Counted from the stretch's first letter, positions 38,935 to 48,282 are shown. The stretch: 64,000 nucleotides of DNA from Streptomyces caelestis (GCF_001279005.1 NZ_LGCN01000001.1:62001-126000), one strand, 5' to 3'. Program-made: numbers and translations. The notes: generated from the letters alone by a model not told the origin.

Positions 38935-40352
38935 CCGCGACCACCGCCGCCGGCGAGCCCTCGGCCGTCACCGACATCGCGCCGCTCTCGCCCGGCCAGG
39001 AGCGCCTGTTCGACGCCGAGTTCGTCCTGCCCGACGGCTCCTGGCCCACTCCGGGCACGCCGACCCGGCTGCGCCCGATCGACAGCGGCGCCATCCGCAT
39101 CGACGGTCCCCTGGACGTCGCCGCACTCCGGCGCGCCGTCACCGCGCTCGTGGCCCGGCAGTCCGCGCTGCGCACCACCTTCCGCCGGCGGCCCGATGGC
39201 GCGCCCGTCCAGCTCGTTACCAACCGCGCCCCGGACCCGATGAGCCTCGGGGCGCTCGACCTCGCGGCCGGGCAGCAGTTCCCCACGGCCGAGGAACTGC
39301 TGCGCCACGCTCCGGCCCGGCTGGTCGACCCCCGCCACGACCTGCTCTTCCGCGTCCACCTGCTGCGCCTGGACCAGGAGCGGCACGTCCTCCTGCTGCA
39401 GGTCCACCACGCCGTCAGCGACGGCTGGTCCATCGGCGTCCTCTACCGCGACCTGTCCGAGCTCTACAACGCCGCCCGGGCCGGGCGGGACGCGGACCTG
39501 CCCGCCATCCCCCGCAGCTTCGCCGCCCACAGCCGGCAGATGTGCGCCGAGCGCGGCGGCCCCGAGGAGCAGCGCCAGCTCGCCTACTGGCGCCGCCGAC
39601 TCGCCCCGCCGCTGCCTGGCCACCGGGCCGAGCCGCAGGCCGACGGCCTGAGCCCGGTGGACGTCGAACCGGTCCTCGTGCCGGCCGACCTCGTCCGGAG
39701 CCTGCGCGAGACCGCGGCCACCAGCGCGCAGCGCGGGGGCGTGGCCGGACCGTTCCTCGCCGCCCTCGCCTTGGTCCTGCACCGCGTCGACGGCGAGCGG
39801 GACGTGCGGATCGGCATGATGATCTCCAATCGGGCCCGGCCCGGAGCCGAGCACCTGATCGGCTACTTCGTGAACACCGCCGTGATCCGACTGCACGTCG
39901 ACCCGACGATGACCGCCGGGGATCTGGTGGCGCAGGCGAACACCGCCGTCACCGAGGCCATCGAGCACCAGGCCCTGCCCATCCAGGACCTCTACCAGAA
40001 CCTCTGCGACACCGGCGCCCTCGGGCCGGGCCCGCTGTACCGGGTGACGCTCGCGCTCAACACGATGCGCACCACCTCGCTCACCCTGGACGGCCTGCAC
40101 TGCCAGGACATCGACTTGGAGCGGGTCGGCCCACGCCGCGCGCCGACCAGCATCGAGCAGCGCTGGGTCCTGGACGAGCACGCCGGCCATCTTGCCGGAA
40201 CGCTGACCTGGCGCACCGACACCGCCACCCGGCCCGCCATCGCGGCCACGCTCACCGGCCTCGACCAGGCGCTGCGCGCCGTCACCCACCCCCGCACCAC
40301 CCTTGCTGACATCACCGCCACCCTGCCTACGCCCCGGCCGGAGGCCCGGTGA
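38931..40352 (+). CDS. free-standing NRPS condensation domain
   Basis: 473 residues, a single condensation domain. It has the catalytic HHAVSDGWS (about 159-167), the early APLSPGQERLFDAEF motif, LVARQSALRTTF and IGYFVNTAVIR. No carrier or other domain is attached. As the thioesterase is missing from the assembly line, this enzyme may release the chain by condensing it with a small amine or alcohol, or may add a unit in trans; this is inference from position after the last NRPS. Start ATG overlaps the previous stop; its own stop overlaps the kinase start as GTGA. Confidence 0.85.
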
Positions 40353-41278
40353 GCACCGCCGCGGCAGGGGAGCCGCTCTCCGAGCTGGACGCCGCCGAGC
40401 TGCTCGACGCGTATGGCCTGACGTTGCGCCGGGCACGACCGCTGCCGGGCGGTATGGAGAACGCCCACATCAAGGCGCAGACGGCCACCGGCACGGTCGT
40501 GGTGACCGTGCTGAACAAGAAGTCGCCAGCGCAGGCCGAGGAGTACGCCCGCTTCCTGCGTCATCTGGAGCTCACCGGCGCCCCGGCACCGCGGCTGCGG
40601 CCGCTGCGCGCCGGCGGCTGGGTCACCCGGCACGGCGGTCGGCCGGTCATCGTGTGCGACTTCGTCGACGGGCGCAGCCCCGCCCGGCTACCGGTCCGCC
40701 TGGTCCACGAGGCCGGGCTCCTCCTCGGGCGGGTGCACCGCACTGCGGCGGCCGGCTTCGACAGTGCGCTGCCCCCGCATCTGCGGCTGCACGACGCCGA
40801 CGCCGACACCCTGGCCACGCTGCCCGATGGGGCGTTCGCCCAGTGGGCGCGCTCCACTTGGCACGCCGTCGGCCACGTCACCGAGCACGATGCCCCTCGC
40901 GTCCCGGTCCACGGCGACCTGTTCCCGGACAACATCGTCGTCCGCGGCGGCCGGGGCCTGATCTTCCTCGACTGGGAGGACGGCTCGCTGGACCTGCCCC
41001 ACTTGGACGTGGGGATGGCGTTGCTCGGCCTGTGCGGCCGACGCGGATTCTCCCCGAGACGCGCCCGCCACCTGCTGAGCGGCTATCAGCAGGGCAGCGC
41101 AGCCGAGCTGAACGGCGCTCTGGTGCGCGATGCGGCCCTGTACTCGGCCGTGCTCGTCGCGCTGCGCCGCCACCGCTGGCAGCGGGAGCACCGCCGCCTG
41201 CCCGCCGGACGCTCAGCCGCCGCCATGCACCACCTCGCGAACTCCCTGTCCGACCGCTGGCCGCACCCTCAGCCGTAG
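40349..41278 (+). CDS. APH-fold kinase in the NRPS operon
   Basis: 309 residues of the aminoglycoside phosphotransferase / homoserine kinase type II / choline kinase fold. It has an N-lobe with PLPGGMENAHIKAQTATGTV, the Brenner motif PVHGDLFPDNIVV (about 188-200, catalytic Asp) and the metal motif LIFLDWEDGSLDLP (about 208-221). It should phosphorylate a hydroxyl of the product, an intermediate or a starter unit; self-protection by phosphorylating the product is an alternative. GTG start overlaps the stop of the C-domain gene. A 65-nt gap follows. Confidence 0.8.
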   Translation: MSTAAAGEPLSELDAAELLDAYGLTLRRARPLPGGMENAHIKAQTATGTVVVTVLNKKSPAQAEEYARFLRHLELTGAPAPRLRPLRAGGWVTRHGGRPVIVCDFVDGRSPARLPVRLVHEAGLLLGRVHRTAAAGFDSALPPHLRLHDADADTLATLPDGAFAQWARSTWHAVGHVTEHDAPRVPVHGDLFPDNIVVRGGRGLIFLDWEDGSLDLPHLDVGMALLGLCGRRGFSPRRARHLLSGYQQGSAAELNGALVRDAALYSAVLVALRRHRWQREHRRLPAGRSAAAMHHLANSLSDRWPHPQP

Positions 41279-41343
41279 GCCAGCCACCTGTGAGCCGCGC
41301 GCCCCGGCCGGGTGTGCCCCGATCCTGCAGAGAGCAGACCGCC

Positions 41344-42930
41344 ATGCCCCGTGATCTTGTCCTGGTCGTCGTCCCGCCGAACTCCAACACCGTCATCACC
41401 GGCCGGCTGCTGACCGTCACCCGCCCCGAGGAGCACTCCGACTGGTCGGACTTCCTGTGCCTGGGCGCACTGTCCCTCGTCTCCTCGCTGGCGACGAACC
41501 CCGCCCTGGAGCCGGTCTACATCGACGGCACGATCACGCCGCTGGACGACATCCTGGAGTGCATCACCGCCCACGCCGACCGGATCCTGGCGGTCTGCCT
41601 GGGCATGCTGACCGCGAACTACGAGGCCGGCGTCCTGATCGCCCGGCACGCCAAGGACACCGACGCCCGAATCACCACCGTGGCGGGCAACGACCACTTC
41701 AGCTCCCTGCCCACGGTGTGCATGAACGCGTCCCCCAGCCTGGACTACGGCTTCGTCGGCAACGAGGTCGTGGGGCCCTTCACCGACCTGATCGGCGCCC
41801 TGCGGGCTGAGGCGCCGATCGACCCGCCGGCGTTCCCGGGTCTGGTGTACCGCGCCGACGGCCTCGTCCACACCACCCCTACGCGGGCCGAGCCGGTGTT
41901 CTCCGGCTACGACTACACCCTGGTGGACCGGGTCTTCCCCCAGACGCCGCTGTACACCAGGCAGTTCGGCCACCGGATCGCCCCGCGCATCCACGAACTG
42001 CTCGGACGAACCGTCACGGCCGGCATGCCGGTCGACATCGGCCGCGGCTGCGTGAAGTTCGCCGCCGACGACGCCTGCTCCTTCTGCTCGATCCACCCCG
42101 GGCAGCTGTGGCGCAACCAGCTCACCCCTGCCCAGGCGTGGGCCGCCATCGAGGCCGCCTGGAACGCCGGCTACGACTACCACTACCTGACCGCCGACGA
42201 ACTGCCCCTGACGTTCGCCCAACTGCTGACCGGCATGGCCGCGGACACCCCCGCCTGGTGGTCCGCCCTCAGCGAGAACGAGCGGCCCCTCCTGGTCGGG
42301 TACGGCCGCGCCGACGGAATCGCCGACCCCCGCAAGACCGCGCTGCTCACCTCCCTCGGAGTGCGCCAGATCATGATCGGAATGGACGCCGGCGCCGCGA
42401 CATCCCTCGCCGCGATGAACAAGCCGGTCGGCGGCCGCCGCCGCAACGTCCTCGCGGAGGCCGAGAAGCTGTACGAACTCAACTCGCAGGCGATCACGGT
42501 CGCCCGCGACCACGGCATGCTGATCCGCGCCGGCTTCGTCGTCGGCCACATCGGCATGACCCGGGCCCTGCTGACCGAGAACCTCGAGCGGATCCTGGCC
42601 CTGATCACCGAAGGCGGCAAGCACGGCGTGTTCTCGGCGATCGACGCGGAGGTGCTCTCCCCGCAGCCCGGCGCCCGCGACTACACCTACCTCACCACCC
42701 CCGACGCCGCCCGGCAGGCTGCCGCGAAGCTCGGCCTCACGGTCGCCGACGACGCCACCCTCGCTGCGGTCTCGGCCCGCTGGGCACACCAAGACGTGGT
42801 GATGCCGGAGGACGCGATGCGGGACTACACCCTCGCGCTGATGCCCGAGATCACCTTCGACGACCTCGCCCAGGCCCGTGCCACGATCCGCTCCCACGCC
42901 AAGGCGTGCGGCGTGGTCATCGGCGAATGA
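41344..42930 (+). CDS. cobalamin-type radical SAM enzyme
   Basis: 528 residues. Residues 1-170 resemble a B12-binding Rossmann domain as in class B radical SAM methylases (LVLVVVPPNSN, LGALSLVSSLATNPALEPVYIDG, VGNEVVGPFTDLIGAL). The radical SAM core begins near 235 with DIGRGCVKFAADDACSFCSI, a cluster motif of Cys-x8-Cys-x2-Cys instead of the standard Cys-x3-Cys-x2-Cys. Later strands (LLVGYGRADGIADP, RQIMIGMDAG, IRAGFVVGHIGM) follow the family pattern. Such enzymes often methylate unactivated carbons, for example on thiazoles or amino acid side chains, so C-methylation of the peptide is the likely role. The atypical first spacing should be kept in mind. Confidence 0.8.
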   Translation: MPRDLVLVVVPPNSNTVITGRLLTVTRPEEHSDWSDFLCLGALSLVSSLATNPALEPVYIDGTITPLDDILECITAHADRILAVCLGMLTANYEAGVLIARHAKDTDARITTVAGNDHFSSLPTVCMNASPSLDYGFVGNEVVGPFTDLIGALRAEAPIDPPAFPGLVYRADGLVHTTPTRAEPVFSGYDYTLVDRVFPQTPLYTRQFGHRIAPRIHELLGRTVTAGMPVDIGRGCVKFAADDACSFCSIHPGQLWRNQLTPAQAWAAIEAAWNAGYDYHYLTADELPLTFAQLLTGMAADTPAWWSALSENERPLLVGYGRADGIADPRKTALLTSLGVRQIMIGMDAGAATSLAAMNKPVGGRRRNVLAEAEKLYELNSQAITVARDHGMLIRAGFVVGHIGMTRALLTENLERILALITEGGKHGVFSAIDAEVLSPQPGARDYTYLTTPDAARQAAAKLGLTVADDATLAAVSARWAHQDVVMPEDAMRDYTLALMPEITFDDLAQARATIRSHAKACGVVIGE

Positions 42931-42961
42931 ACCCGACCGCCCCCGCCGGGAAGGAGACGTC

Positions 42962-43672
42962 GTGCACCTGACCCCCGCCGAGCAGGGCCGGCTGCTGCTG
43001 TACACGGCCACCCTGCTGGCCCGCGAGCGCCACCAGCGTGGCGTGAAGCTCAACGTGCCCGAGGCGACCGCGCTCATCGCCCACGCCGCGTGCGAGGCCG
43101 CCCGGGACGGCGGCCGGCTCGAGGACGCGGTCGCCGCCGGGCGCGCGGCCCTCACCGCCGCGGACGTGCTGCCCGAGGTGCCGGGCATCCTCACCGAGAT
43201 CCAGGTCGAGGCCGTCTTCCCCGACGGCTCCAAGCTCATCGTCATCACCCACCCCCTCGGGCCGCCCGCCAACCCGGCCCATGCCCCCGGCGCCGTCCTT
43301 CCCGCCGACCATCCGCCGCCCGAGCTGGCCGACATCATGCGGATCGAGGTCACCAACACCGCAGGGGTGCCGGTCACCGTCACCTCGCACTTCCACTTCT
43401 TCGAGGCCAACCGCGCCCTGGCCTTCGACCGCCGCGCCGCCTACGGCCGCCACCTCGCCCTGCCCGTCGGCACCAGCACCCGCTTCGAACCCGGCACCAC
43501 CCAGCAGGTCGCGCTGACCCCGATCGGCGGCGCCCGAATCGTCATCGGCTTCGCCGGTCTGGTGGACGGCCCGCTGGACGCCCCCGGCGCCCGCGAGACC
43601 GCGCTCACCCGCGCCCACGTCGCCGGCTACCTCGACACCGGCCCCACCACCGACCAGGAAGGCGACCTGTGA
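42962..43672 (+). CDS. urease-like gamma-beta fusion subunit
   Basis: 236 residues. Residues 1-100 are urease gamma (LTPAEQGRLLLYTATLLARE, LNVPEATALIAHAACEAARDG, LPGILTEIQVEA-like end) and 125-230 urease beta (IEVTNTAGVPVTVTSHFHFFEANRAL split here, then RLALPVGTSTRFEPGTTQQV-like core and GFAGLVDG). Fused gamma-beta subunits occur in some actinobacteria and Helicobacter. GTG 42962 has AAGGAG 5 nt upstream. It couples by GTGA to the alpha-like subunit. Placed between a radical SAM gene and an oxygenase in an NRPS operon, it is unlikely to be a housekeeping urease. Confidence 0.85.
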   Translation: MHLTPAEQGRLLLYTATLLARERHQRGVKLNVPEATALIAHAACEAARDGGRLEDAVAAGRAALTAADVLPEVPGILTEIQVEAVFPDGSKLIVITHPLGPPANPAHAPGAVLPADHPPPELADIMRIEVTNTAGVPVTVTSHFHFFEANRALAFDRRAAYGRHLALPVGTSTRFEPGTTQQVALTPIGGARIVIGFAGLVDGPLDAPGARETALTRAHVAGYLDTGPTTDQEGDL

Positions 43673-45342
43673 GCAGCCACCTCACCTACGCGCAGCAGCA
43701 CGGCCCCACCACCGGCGACCGCGTCCACCTGGCCGACACCGGCCTGACCCTGCGCGTCGAAGCCGACGCCCAACGCTCGGGCGACGAGTTCCTGACCGGC
43801 TACGCCAAGACCGGCCGCGACGGCATCCACTACCAGGCCCGCCTCACCGACCGGACCTGCGATCTGATCGTCAGCAACGTCCTGCTCGTCGACCCCGTCC
43901 TCGGCATCCGCAAGGCCTCGATCGGCATCAAGGACGGACGCATCGCCGCCGTCGGCCGCGCCGGCAACCCCGACACCCTGGAGGGCGTCGACGTCCTCGC
44001 GGGCACCGGCACCACCGTCATCCCCGGCGAAGGCCTCATCGCCACCCCCGGCATCGTCGACACCCACGTCCACCTCTGCTCCCCAGGCATCATGCGCGCC
44101 GCCCTCGCCTCCGGGGTCACCACAATCGTCTCCCAGAACTTCGGCCCGACCTGGGGCTGCGGCATCACCAGCCCCGCCGAACTGCGCCACGCCCTGCGCG
44201 CCTTCGACGCCTTCCCCGTCAACATCGCCCTGCTGGCCCGCGGCTCCTCCTCCCACCCGGACCCGCTGCTACGCGCCCTGGAGCAGGGCGGCGCCTCCGG
44301 GTTCAAAGTCCACGAGGACATGGGCGCCCACGCCCGCGCCCTGGACACCGCCCTGACCGTCGCCGACGACCACGACGTCCAGGTCGCGCTGCACAGCGAC
44401 ACCCTCAACGAGGCCATGTTCGTCCAGGACACCCTCGCGGTCATCGGCGGCCGCACCCTGCACGCCTTCCACGTCGAGGGCTGCGGCGGCGGCCACGCCC
44501 CGAACGTCCTGCATCTGGCCGGCCTGGCGAACATCATCGGGTCCTCCACCAACCCGAGCCTGCCCTACACCCGCGACACCGCCGCCGAGCACCTGAACAT
44601 GATCGCCACCGTCCACCGGCTCGACCCGGACGACCCCGACTGCCGGCGGATGGCCCACGACCGGATCCGCACCAGCACGCTCGGCGCCGAGGACGTCCTC
44701 CATGACCTCGGGGTCATCCCCATCACCTCCTCCGACTCCCAGGCCATGGGCCGCATCGGAGAGACCGTCCGCCGCACCTTCGCCATCGCCGCCAAGATGC
44801 GCGCCCTAGACCCCGAACCGCGCGGCGACGACAACGAACGCGTCCTGCGCTACATCGCCAAGCTCACCATCAACCCGGCCATCGCCCACGGCATGGCCCA
44901 CGAGGTCGGCGCGCTCACCCCCGGCCGCCTCGCGGACATCGTGCTGTGGAACCCCGCCTACTTCGGTGCCAAGCCGCAACTCGTCCTCAAGGCCGGCTAC
45001 CCCGCCTGGGGCGCCACCGGCGACCCCAACGCCTCCACCGAGACGAGCCAGCCCCTCGTCCTCGGGCCGCAGGTCGGCGCGTACGGCGCGACCGCAGCCG
45101 ACCTGTCTGTCGCCTTCGTCAGCCGGTCCGCGCACGACAGCGGCACCGACACCCTGCCGACCCAGCGCCGCCGGGTCGCCGTCCGCGACACCCGCACGAT
45201 CGGCCTGGCCGACATGAACCGCAACGACCGACTCAGTGACGTCCGCGTCCACCCGGACACCGGACGGGTCACCCTCGACGGCAATCCCATCAACTCCCCG
45301 CCCGCCCAGGCCACCGCCCTCAGCCAGCTCTACTTCCTGTAA
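43669..45342 (+). CDS. urease-like alpha subunit (UreC homologue)
   Basis: 557 residues, nearly normal UreC length. The amidohydrolase metal ligands are present: DTHVH, the carbamylated Lys region GFKVHEDMG, VALHSDTLNE, HVEGCGGGHAPN and SSDSQAMGRIGE. Some active-site surroundings differ from true ureases: the flap MVCHHLDP is here ATVHRLDP, so the conserved flap Cys is Val and the following His-His is His-Arg; HEDWG is HEDMG; GHAPD is GHAPN; the first motif is followed by LCSPG rather than the usual sequence. Metals can probably bind but substrate choice may have changed, for example toward an amide, ureido or amidino group of the peptide. No ureD, E, F or G lies in the window, so maturation must be in trans or different. 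Confidence 0.85.
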   Translation: MSSHLTYAQQHGPTTGDRVHLADTGLTLRVEADAQRSGDEFLTGYAKTGRDGIHYQARLTDRTCDLIVSNVLLVDPVLGIRKASIGIKDGRIAAVGRAGNPDTLEGVDVLAGTGTTVIPGEGLIATPGIVDTHVHLCSPGIMRAALASGVTTIVSQNFGPTWGCGITSPAELRHALRAFDAFPVNIALLARGSSSHPDPLLRALEQGGASGFKVHEDMGAHARALDTALTVADDHDVQVALHSDTLNEAMFVQDTLAVIGGRTLHAFHVEGCGGGHAPNVLHLAGLANIIGSSTNPSLPYTRDTAAEHLNMIATVHRLDPDDPDCRRMAHDRIRTSTLGAEDVLHDLGVIPITSSDSQAMGRIGETVRRTFAIAAKMRALDPEPRGDDNERVLRYIAKLTINPAIAHGMAHEVGALTPGRLADIVLWNPAYFGAKPQLVLKAGYPAWGATGDPNASTETSQPLVLGPQVGAYGATAADLSVAFVSRSAHDSGTDTLPTQRRRVAVRDTRTIGLADMNRNDRLSDVRVHPDTGRVTLDGNPINSPPAQATALSQLYFL

Positions 45343-45373
45343 CCCAGGCCCGAGACATCCCAGGAGCGCCCGC

Positions 45374-46198
45374 ATGTCCCTCACCAGCCCAGCCCGCGAC
45401 CTCCTCGACCGCAGCCACGCGACGATCCCCCTGCCCGCCGAAGACGCCGAGGTCCTCGCGGACCTGCGCACCCACGCAGCGCGGTTCTTCACCCAGGACG
45501 AGGAGACCAAGCTCCGGCACGGCAGCAGCGACTTCAACTTCGGCTACCGGCCCTACGGGCGCCAGTACTCCGTCAGCCCCGAACGGCCCGACATGAACAG
45601 CTCGTTCACCTACTGGGCGAACGACCCGGCCAAGGTCCCCGGGCACGAGGCCGACACCGTCGCACCGTTCCTCAAGGCCATGGCCAGGTACTGGCGGGTC
45701 GCCGCCCACGCTGCCGACCAGGTGCTGGCCGGCCTGGCGGCCCACTACGGCTACCACGACGACCTGCAATTCCGCACCTCGTCCTACCTGGAGATCAACT
45801 GGTACCTCCGCGAACCCGAGCGAGACCTCCTTCAGGACCGCCACGAGGACGGCCACCTGTTCACCCTCGCCACCTCCGACGGCCCCGGACTGGAGATCGA
45901 GACCGACGGAGAGATGAAGCAGGCGACCGTCGGAGACGGCCGCCTGCTCGTCATGCCCGGCAGCGTGCTCACCGCGATGACCGCCGGCCACATCCCGCCG
46001 CTCTACCACCAGGTCCGCAACCACCAGCTGCAGCGGCGCATCACCACACTCTTCCTGGTCAACCCCAGGCTGGACCGGAACATCGCCCCCTACGCCACGG
46101 CAGGGGGCGAAGCCGTGGACGTCGCGGCACTGGCACGGACCAGCGGCTCGATGTTCGGGCTGCCCCCGGCACCGGTCCTGGCCCCGCCCACCGTCTGA
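45374..46198 (+). CDS. 2-oxoglutarate/Fe(II) oxygenase, isopenicillin N synthase-like
   Basis: 274 residues. The N-terminal part and core follow the isopenicillin-N-synthase-like family: SYLEINWYLRE, then the metal triad HED in DRHEDGHLFTLA (about 156-167), the distal His in LYHQVRNH (about 214-221) and the RxT-type 2OG contact in RRITTLFLVNP (about 225-235). AGGAG lies 7 nt before ATG 45374. Last gene of the NRPS operon; it could hydroxylate, desaturate or cyclise the peptide. The family includes oxidative ring closers that do not use 2-oxoglutarate, so the cofactor is not certain. Confidence 0.8.
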   Translation: MSLTSPARDLLDRSHATIPLPAEDAEVLADLRTHAARFFTQDEETKLRHGSSDFNFGYRPYGRQYSVSPERPDMNSSFTYWANDPAKVPGHEADTVAPFLKAMARYWRVAAHAADQVLAGLAAHYGYHDDLQFRTSSYLEINWYLREPERDLLQDRHEDGHLFTLATSDGPGLEIETDGEMKQATVGDGRLLVMPGSVLTAMTAGHIPPLYHQVRNHQLQRRITTLFLVNPRLDRNIAPYATAGGEAVDVAALARTSGSMFGLPPAPVLAPPTV

Positions 46199-46215
46199 AG
46201 CGCGACAGGGCCGGC

Positions 46216-46953
46216 TCAGGCCAGGGCGTCCTCGAACACCGACCGGTTCGATGCGGTGAAAGCGAACTCGCGGCGGCTCCACTCGATCCGGGAGGCCAGC
46301 ACTTCGGGCTCGGCGGGCGCGGTGTCGGGAGAGGCCATCAGCTCCGCCCAGAACCGGGCGTTGCGCGCCTGCCGCTCGAGGATGGCGTCGACCACCGCAC
46401 CGCGTTCCGGGCCCTGGAGGCCGTAGGCGTCGGCGAGGATCTTCACCTGCTCCGCCTGCCGCTCCACCGGGACGGTGCACTTGGACGCGATGCACCACGT
46501 CCACGCGGCATAGCCGAGGTCTTCCAGGGGTGAGCCGGGCGCCGCGGTGTCGAAATCGATCCACGCGGTGGGCAGCCCATCGACGAAAACGGCATTGTTC
46601 GGGGCGGCATCGTGATGACACACCACGGGCGAGCGGCCGGCCAGCTCGCTACCACGAGTGGCGTCGTGCATGGCCCTCAGCAGCGCTCCGGCCGCCGCCA
46701 CCTGACCGTCCTCCCACACCTGGAAACGCGCCGGAACCTCACCGGGGAGAAAACTCAGAATGTCCATCCCGTCGGCCTGTCCGAGATATTTCGGAGCGCC
46801 GTCGAATCCTTGCTGTTCGAAAACCTTCAGAAGGGTGGCGACGAATTCCGAGGAATCCGATACCGGCCTGCGCACGGAATCATCGACCTTAACGACGCCG
46901 TCGGTCATCCTTCCGCCGGAAAGCGGGACCGCACCACCAGGCGCATCAGTCAT
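46216..46953 (-). CDS. APH-family phosphotransferase
   Basis: 245 residues, short for the family, with a reduced N-lobe. It has PVVCHHDAAPNNAVF (about 110-124; Brenner motif with His-Asp and Asn) and AWIDFDTAAPGSPLEDLGY (about 129-147; metal-binding Asp). The motif HHDAAPNN matches actinobacterial APH-like proteins of unknown target. GGGAG lies 9 nt before ATG 46953; an inner ATG at 46908 is an alternative. It converges on the NRPS operon, 17 nt from its end. It could be a resistance factor for the product or an unrelated antibiotic kinase; the sequence does not decide. Confidence 0.75.
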   Translation of the reverse strand: MTDAPGGAVPLSGGRMTDGVVKVDDSVRRPVSDSSEFVATLLKVFEQQGFDGAPKYLGQADGMDILSFLPGEVPARFQVWEDGQVAAAGALLRAMHDATRGSELAGRSPVVCHHDAAPNNAVFVDGLPTAWIDFDTAAPGSPLEDLGYAAWTWCIASKCTVPVERQAEQVKILADAYGLQGPERGAVVDAILERQARNARFWAELMASPDTAPAEPEVLASRIEWSRREFAFTASNRSVFEDALA

Positions 46954-47274
46954 TTAAGCCGCTCCCATACCTAGATCCCGAATCGGCCCATGGGTCTACA
47001 AGCAGCACATATCTACGCTAGGACACCAGGGCTCGCCTTGCGACCCAAGCGATGTTATACGAGCCACGCTGCGCAACGGTCCCGGGGTGCCCAACTCGCC
47101 TTGTCGCGTGTAGAGTCCGGCATTCTCAAGATCGAATTCAATGCATCCGGCGTCGCAATTGATCAAAGCGCACCAGTGTGGCCTGCGGCGATGCTCAGAG
47201 CGGATGTGGGCGAGACGGCGTTCACGCCGTGGGCCGCGTAGCGAACGTCACCCGAACGGATGACGAGGCGTCGA
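46954..47274. other. A/T-richer intergenic region
   Basis: No convincing gene. The stretch 46954-47200 is clearly lower in GC than its neighbours and contains TTTAAG, ATGTTATAC and several A/T runs, so it probably holds the promoter for the kinase gene at 46953. An 83-codon open frame (46990-47241, +) lacks a ribosome site and coding bias. Confidence 0.4.
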
Positions 47275-47321
47275 CGCGCGGCTGCGCCCGCGATCCGGTG
47301 GATCGCGGGCGCAGCCGCGCG
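47275..47321 (-). terminator. perfect 22-bp hairpin with 3-nt loop
   Basis: Arms 47275-47296 and 47300-47321 are perfectly complementary over 22 bp with loop GGT. It lies 7 nt beyond the stop of the phosphatase gene (minus strand) and should be a very strong terminator, acting from both sides. Confidence 0.85.
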
Positions 47322-47328
47322 GGCCTGG

Positions 47329-48102
47329 TTAGGCGAGCAGGTTGGAGCGGAGGGCGTCCAGGTCGGCCTCCGTGATCCCGTGGGGTGCCAGGTAGGCGGG
47401 GATGGAGCCGAACCCGGTCAGAATCGTGTCCATCGCCGAGGCCAGCAGGGCCTCGCTGACCGGGTGCGAGTAGCGGGTGACCCCCGCCTCGTCCAGGAAG
47501 GACGTCGGTCCAGCCGTCAGCTCCAGCTCGACGTTGGACCGCACATAGTCCCCGACGACCTGGTCCCACGGGGCCCCCAGTAGCGACTGGACCACGGCCA
47601 CCGCGAAACCTGTGCGGTCCTTGCCCACGGCGCACTGCACGACCGCCGGCAGCGCGGTCGGCTCGGCCAGCCGCTTGACCAGCGCCGCGATCGCCGCAGC
47701 CCCGTAGGTGGCCATGAAGGGGTACAGGGCGGCCGGGTCCACGGGCCACGGCTTGCCGTCGAAGCCCGTGAAGTCGGTGAAGCCCATCGCCTTCAGGGCA
47801 TCCAAATCAGGCAACGCCGGAATCGGAACCCATTCGATGTCGAGCCCGTGCGTCTGCCCGGGCCAGACGTCGCTTTCGACACCGCTGCGCAAGTCGATCA
47901 CCGTGCGAACGCCCAGTTCTCTTAGGCGCCCGGCCCCAACGTCGGTCAGCCGGTTCAGAGAACCGGATCGGTAGAGAATTCCAGAACGCATAGGGGAAAT
48001 GCATGCATCCCGGAAGTTGCGCACGTTCGGTACGTCCGGCAGGTGGTTCCGTGCCGTACGGAGGTGACTGGCCGACCTTGTTCCACTGTCAGGCTTTGCC
48101 AT
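47329..48102 (-). CDS. tyrosine phosphatase-like protein (Y_phosphatase3 family)
   Basis: 257 residues. The PTP loop CAVGKDRTG (about 159-167; Cys nucleophile and Arg) and the upstream NVRNFRDA, ILYRSGSLNRLTDVG and VIDLRSGVESD match the bacterial tyrosine/phosphoinositide phosphatase family (PtpB/LipA-like). It should hydrolyse phosphotyrosine or phospholipid headgroups in the cytoplasm. ATG 48102 is chosen because TACTCT lies 6 nt upstream in leaderless arrangement and because homology begins there; the frame is open further up to 48396. A strong hairpin follows the stop. Confidence 0.85.
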   Translation of the reverse strand: MAKPDSGTRSASHLRTARNHLPDVPNVRNFRDACISPMRSGILYRSGSLNRLTDVGAGRLRELGVRTVIDLRSGVESDVWPGQTHGLDIEWVPIPALPDLDALKAMGFTDFTGFDGKPWPVDPAALYPFMATYGAAAIAALVKRLAEPTALPAVVQCAVGKDRTGFAVAVVQSLLGAPWDQVVGDYVRSNVELELTAGPTSFLDEAGVTRYSHPVSEALLASAMDTILTGFGSIPAYLAPHGITEADLDALRSNLLA

Positions 48103-48108
48103 GGGAAA

Positions 48109-48114
48109 AGAGTA
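48109..48114 (-). promoter_or_regulatory. -10-like TACTCT for leaderless transcript
   Basis: TACTCT on the minus strand ends 6 nt before ATG 48102 and no ribosome site intervenes, fitting a leaderless start of the phosphatase gene. Confidence 0.4.
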
Positions 48115-48282
48115 GGGCCCACGCGGCCTTTTCGTTCCTCTATTGCAGGAAAATAACTCAATTACTTGCTGTGGCTGAAAGACGTCGTCCGCGTCCCGGA
48201 TGAGGGTTGGATGCGGTCGGCTGATCGGCACAGTCAGCGCCTGGTGTACGTGATCTCTGATGATTGGCCGGGCGGCTCGCTT

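Noticed and set aside
43669..45342. Calling the two-gene enzyme an ordinary nitrogen-metabolism urease
   Set aside because: No ureD/E/F/G, altered flap and second-shell residues, and tight placement inside an NRPS operon argue against it, though it is not excluded.
46990..47241. 83-codon + frame between the kinase and phosphatase genes
   Set aside because: No ribosome site, no coding bias, no family likeness; lies in an A/T-richer promoter-like region.
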